7,899 bases of DNA from contig JAPPFU010000215.1 in the NCBI GenBank assembly GCA_028875085.1, positions 1 through 7,899 on the forward strand. Reading direction: 5' to 3'. This DNA is from Chloroflexota bacterium (GTDB lineage Bacteria > Chloroflexota > Dehalococcoidia > Lucifugimonadales > Australimonadaceae). Both the position numbers and the translations under genes were made by a program. Shown in pieces: positions 5,708 to 7,899 of this stretch (positions within the stretch are counted from its first letter, which is position 1; the number at the start of each line of letters is the position of its first letter). The notes beneath the pieces are model-generated. The model was not told the DNA's origin and did not search any database. It saw only the letters and a list, made by a program, of their open reading frames with translations.

Positions 5708-6421
5708 ATGCCGCTGATCGCCGTAACGGCCAGTCACGCAAAGGAGGCCGCGCCCTACGCGGCGTCGGTGGAGCGGCGCGGCGCGCGCACGCGCCTCGTT
5801 ACGCCGCAGTCCTACGACAGCCTCGTGGGGGCAATGGAGGACGCGGGCGGGCTGCTGCTGTGCGGGGGCGCGGACGTGCATCCCAAGTTCTACGGCCAGG
5901 AGATCGACCCGTCCGCCAACGTGGAGACGGAGGAGGCGCGGGACGAGATGGAGCTGGCGCTACTGCGCGACGCCCTGGAGCGCGACATGCCGGTGCTGGC
6001 CATCTGCCGCGGCATGCAGCTCCTGAACGTAGCGTTCGGCGGGTCGCTGCTCCAAGACGTGCCGGGGCACGGGCCTGGCAACATCGATAAAGACGAAGTG
6101 GACGAGCCGACGATGCACGCCGCCTACGTGTCGCCGGGGAGCAAGTTGGCGGCCATCATCGGCTTGGGCGCGGTCTACCGCGTGAACTCGTGGCACCACC
6201 AGGGACTTCGGGAGGCGAACCGCTCGCCGCGCCTGCTCGCGTCCGCCTATCACCCGGAGGACGGCCTTATCGAGGGGTTGGAAAGCCCGGCGCATTCGTG
6301 GGTAGTGGGCGTGCAGTGCCACCCCGAGCGGGAGTGGGAGGTTCCGACGAATTTCCTGCGCCTGTTCGAGGGATTCATCGATTGGGCGGAGCGCTTCGCG
6401 TTGGCGGAGGCGAGGGCGTAG
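5708..6421 (+). CDS. Class I glutamine amidotransferase-like hydrolase (peptidase C26, PuuD-like)
   Basis: Cytosolic enzyme of the gamma-glutamyl hydrolase group; the best known relative, PuuD, cleaves gamma-glutamyl-GABA in putrescine breakdown. 237 residues, close to the usual 235-255. The oxyanion-loop region is LLCGGADVHP (50-59). The nucleophile elbow AICRGMQLLN has catalytic Cys100, and VQCHPE carries His205 and Glu207, completing the triad. SWHHQG (161-166) is the conserved substrate-side histidine motif of the family. No synthetase domain is fused, so it works as a free hydrolase. No putrescine-pathway genes are visible, so the substrate is uncertain and I give no gene symbol. The ATG is preceded by TATAAT and no ribosome binding site. 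It lies 4 bases from the next gene. Confidence 0.9.
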   Translation: MPLIAVTASHAKEAAPYAASVERRGARTRLVTPQSYDSLVGAMEDAGGLLLCGGADVHPKFYGQEIDPSANVETEEARDEMELALLRDALERDMPVLAICRGMQLLNVAFGGSLLQDVPGHGPGNIDKDEVDEPTMHAAYVSPGSKLAAIIGLGAVYRVNSWHHQGLREANRSPRLLASAYHPEDGLIEGLESPAHSWVVGVQCHPEREWEVPTNFLRLFEGFIDWAERFALAEARA

Positions 6422-6425
6422 GCGC

Positions 6426-6902
6426 GTGCATCCGCGAGATCAATGCCCCCACACCAACCTGTCGCCGGAGCTGATATGCCACGGCTGCGGGATGCGCTTT
6501 CTGCCCATCTACGAAGAGCCGCCGTTCGGGCTGTGGATTCCGGCGCTGCGGGGAGGGCTGCTGGGCTTGGGGTTCTTCTTCTTCTCGGCCTTTGCCTCCG
6601 TGCAGTTGAACGTGCTGTTTGTGGCCATCTTCGTGTCGATAGCCGTCTTCTTCCTGGTGCGGGCGATACGGTCGGTCACGGAGAAGCAGATCCCGCGCCT
6701 GTTCAGGGTGGGGGAGGTGGGGCAGATACGGCCCCGCGGGCCGTTCAGCTTCACGGCGACGAAGCCGATGACGGCGCAGGTGGCCGGGCTGCGCTTTCAG
6801 ATGGACGGCAAGCTCTACGGCACGCTGAACGAGGGCGACGTGGTAGTGGTGGAATTCCTGCGCTGGTCGCGCCTGCCCACAGCGTGGTACAGAGGCAGTT
6901 AG
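6426..6902 (+). CDS. Zinc-ribbon membrane protein with two TM helices, function unknown
   Basis: 158-residue protein I cannot assign to a named family. The N-terminus has CPH at 7-9 and CHGC at 18-21, giving a Cys-x-His-x8-Cys-x2-Cys set that could bind zinc. In the usual Cys-x2-Cys first pair the second ligand would be Thr10, so His9 is the likely substitute. Two hydrophobic helices follow at about 35-58 and 61-80. After them come basic residues and a soluble, beta-looking C-terminal domain (about 96-158: VGEVGQIRPRGPFSF, VAGLRFQMDGKLYGTL, EGDVVVVEFLRWSRLP). The GTG start is preferred because GAGGG (6412-6416) lies nine bases upstream and because it includes the Cys pair. It starts 4 bases after the hydrolase gene, suggesting co-transcription. 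Its stop overlaps that of yebC on the other strand. Confidence 0.8.
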   Translation: MHPRDQCPHTNLSPELICHGCGMRFLPIYEEPPFGLWIPALRGGLLGLGFFFFSAFASVQLNVLFVAIFVSIAVFFLVRAIRSVTEKQIPRLFRVGEVGQIRPRGPFSFTATKPMTAQVAGLRFQMDGKLYGTLNEGDVVVVEFLRWSRLPTAWYRGS

Positions 6903-7657
6903 GATGCGCCGTAGGCGGCTAGGGCTTCGTCGGGAAAGTCGGCGTTGGTGTAGACGTTCTGGATGTCATCCAGGTCTTCCAGCTTGTCGATGAGGCGGAG
7001 GGTTTGGACAGCCTGGGAGGCCTCGACGCTGACCAGGATGCGCGGCGCCATCGCCAGGGAGGCGGAGGTGGGCGTGAGGCCGTGGTCGGTAACTGCTTTG
7101 GCGAGTTGGTCGAGAACGGACGGCTCGCCGGTTACCTGGAGTGCGCCCGCGTCGAAGCTCACGTCGTCGGCGCCCGCGTCGATGGCGGCCAACTCCACCT
7201 CCTCCGCGACCTCCTCCGGCGCGTCCTCGACGATGACGACGGCCTTGAGGTCGAACTGCCACGCAACGGAGCCCGATTCGCCCAGGTTACCGCCGCCGCG
7301 GGAGAAGATGGTGCGCACGTCGGAGGCGGTGCGGTTGCGGTTGTCGGTGAGCGCCTGGACAAGTAGAGCGACACCGCCCGGGCCGTAGCCCTCGTAGGTG
7401 GCCTCCTCGTAGTGGGCGCCCTCGCCCCCCTCGCCCGAGCCTTTGCGGACGGCGCGGTCGATGTTGTCCATCGGCATGTTGTTCTGCCGCGCCTTGTCGA
7501 TGGCGAGGCGCAGGCGGGGGTTCATGGCAGGGTCGCCCCCGCCCTCCTTGGCGGCGACGGTGAGCTCGCGGGCGAGCTTGGTAAAGAGGGCGCCGCGTTT
7601 GGCGTCCAGCGCGCCCTTCTTGTGCTTGATGGTCGACCACTTGGAATGGCCGGACAT
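6899..7657 (-). CDS. yebC: YebC/TACO1-family translation factor or regulator
   Basis: 252 residues, full length. Family members were long annotated as transcriptional regulators; mitochondrial TACO1 and bacterial YebC are now linked to translation, including relief of stalling at proline-rich stretches. The signature N-terminus MSGHSKWSTIKHKKGALDA is intact, followed by RGALFTKLARELTVAA, the GGGDPAMNPRLR segment, NNMPMDNIDRAVRKGSGE, and the central YEGYGPGGVALLV. The acidic C-terminal domain has DKLEDLDDIQNVYTNAD. ATG at 7657-7655 has GGAGG (7670-7666) eight bases upstream, a strong ribosome binding site. It lies 33 bases downstream of rimM on the same strand, so a joint transcript for translation functions is likely. 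TAGAAT (7693-7688) could be a -10 for yebC alone but lacks a -35. The stop TAA overlaps the opposing gene's TAG. Confidence 0.97.
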   Translation of the reverse strand: MSGHSKWSTIKHKKGALDAKRGALFTKLARELTVAAKEGGGDPAMNPRLRLAIDKARQNNMPMDNIDRAVRKGSGEGGEGAHYEEATYEGYGPGGVALLVQALTDNRNRTASDVRTIFSRGGGNLGESGSVAWQFDLKAVVIVEDAPEEVAEEVELAAIDAGADDVSFDAGALQVTGEPSVLDQLAKAVTDHGLTPTSASLAMAPRILVSVEASQAVQTLRLIDKLEDLDDIQNVYTNADFPDEALAAYGAS

Positions 7658-7690
7658 AGCGCAGACCTCCGCAGTTAGGCGGCGCCTATT

Positions 7691-7899
7691 CTAGCGCTTG
7701 GCGGCGCGGCCTGCCCCGCGCCCCGCACGCCGCCGCTTGGGTTTTGGCGGGCCGATGGGGCGCGGCTCCAAACCGTCGGGCAGATCGACCGTCATGACGC
7801 CGCGCTCCGGCTCAATGGCGCGGACCACGTCGGCCACGGCGGGGACGAGCAGCTCGGCGCCCTCGGACGAGACGACGTATACGTCGTTCGCGCCGGTGC
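7691..7899 (-). CDS. rimM: RimM, 16S rRNA maturation factor, C-terminal part only
   Basis: The - strand frame entering at the window's right edge is open to TAG at 7693-7691 and shows 68 residues. It begins TGANDVYVVSSEGAELLVPA and continues VADVVRAIEPERGVMTVDLPDGL. This is the conserved PRC-barrel end of RimM (T-G-A/G-N-D-V-Y-V-V, then L-L-V-P-A, then M-x-V-x-L-P-x-G-L). RimM binds ribosomal protein S19 and helps mature the head of the 30S subunit. After the normal family end near residue 43 is an extra tail of about 25 residues, rich in Pro then in Lys/Arg (KPKRRRAGRGAGRAAKR, 52-68). rimM usually lies with rpsP and trmD; those would be outside the window. yebC follows after 33 bases. Confidence 0.88.
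   Translation of the reverse strand, partial: TGANDVYVVSSEGAELLVPAVADVVRAIEPERGVMTVDLPDGLEPRPIGPPKPKRRRAGRGAGRAAKR

Noticed and set aside
4550..5881. A 443-codon open frame on the - strand
   Set aside because: It lies antisense to the ABC ATPase end, the permease and the hydrolase start, all of which have clear family motifs. Its product is dominated by Arg, His, Pro and Ala, as expected for a shadow frame in GC-rich DNA.
7412..7694. + strand open frames antisense to yebC
   Set aside because: They run opposite the strongly conserved N-terminus of YebC and have no recognisable features.
1..7899. CRISPR array, transposase, phage, toxin-antitoxin or restriction genes
   Set aside because: I looked for these on both strands and saw no regular spaced repeats and no proteins with the relevant motifs.

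Overview
This is a GC-rich bacterial chromosomal segment (about two thirds G+C by eye) with closely packed genes. Nothing in it looks like a phage, plasmid, insertion sequence, CRISPR array or recognised defence system. The style and gene set (GTG/TTG starts, palindromic intergenic repeats, thrB-lysC, a NodI/NodJ-type exporter, rimM-yebC) suggest Chloroflexota, perhaps a Dehalococcoidia/SAR202-like lineage. That placement is an inference from general familiarity, not from a marker gene.

Left (2-2049, + strand): the 3' part of homoserine kinase (thrB) and a complete aspartate kinase (lysC), overlapping by one base. They are two steps of the aspartate-family (threonine/lysine/methionine) pathway. 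Next comes a repeat-rich intergenic stretch of about 310 bases (2050-2362), holding a palindromic repeat nested between outer inverted repeats.

Middle (2363-3719, + strand): a small CoA-binding Rossmann protein starting at TTG, then a protein with N-terminal TPRs, a central beta-rich domain and a strongly acidic tail. A second gap (3720-3897) carries a diverged second copy of the same repeat. There it sits where a promoter for the next operon would be and contains a fair -35/-10 pair. The operon (3898-5686) encodes an ABC ATPase and its ABC-2 permease, overlapping by 8 bases and probably forming a NodIJ/DrrAB-like exporter.

Right (5708-7899): a class I glutamine amidotransferase-like hydrolase of the PuuD/peptidase C26 family, with a perfect TATAAT placed so that its mRNA could be leaderless. 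It is followed closely by a small zinc-ribbon protein with two membrane helices. This + strand pair ends tail-to-tail, with overlapping stop codons, against a - strand rimM-yebC pair concerned with ribosome maturation and translation. rimM is cut by the window edge and only its C-terminal 68 residues are visible.

Most of the window is ordinary housekeeping sequence. The less usual items are the repeat family with an embedded promoter-like arrangement, the possible leaderless promoter, the TPR/HIRAN-like/acidic-tail protein, the zinc-ribbon membrane protein, and a possible internal start in lysC that would give a separate regulatory subunit.
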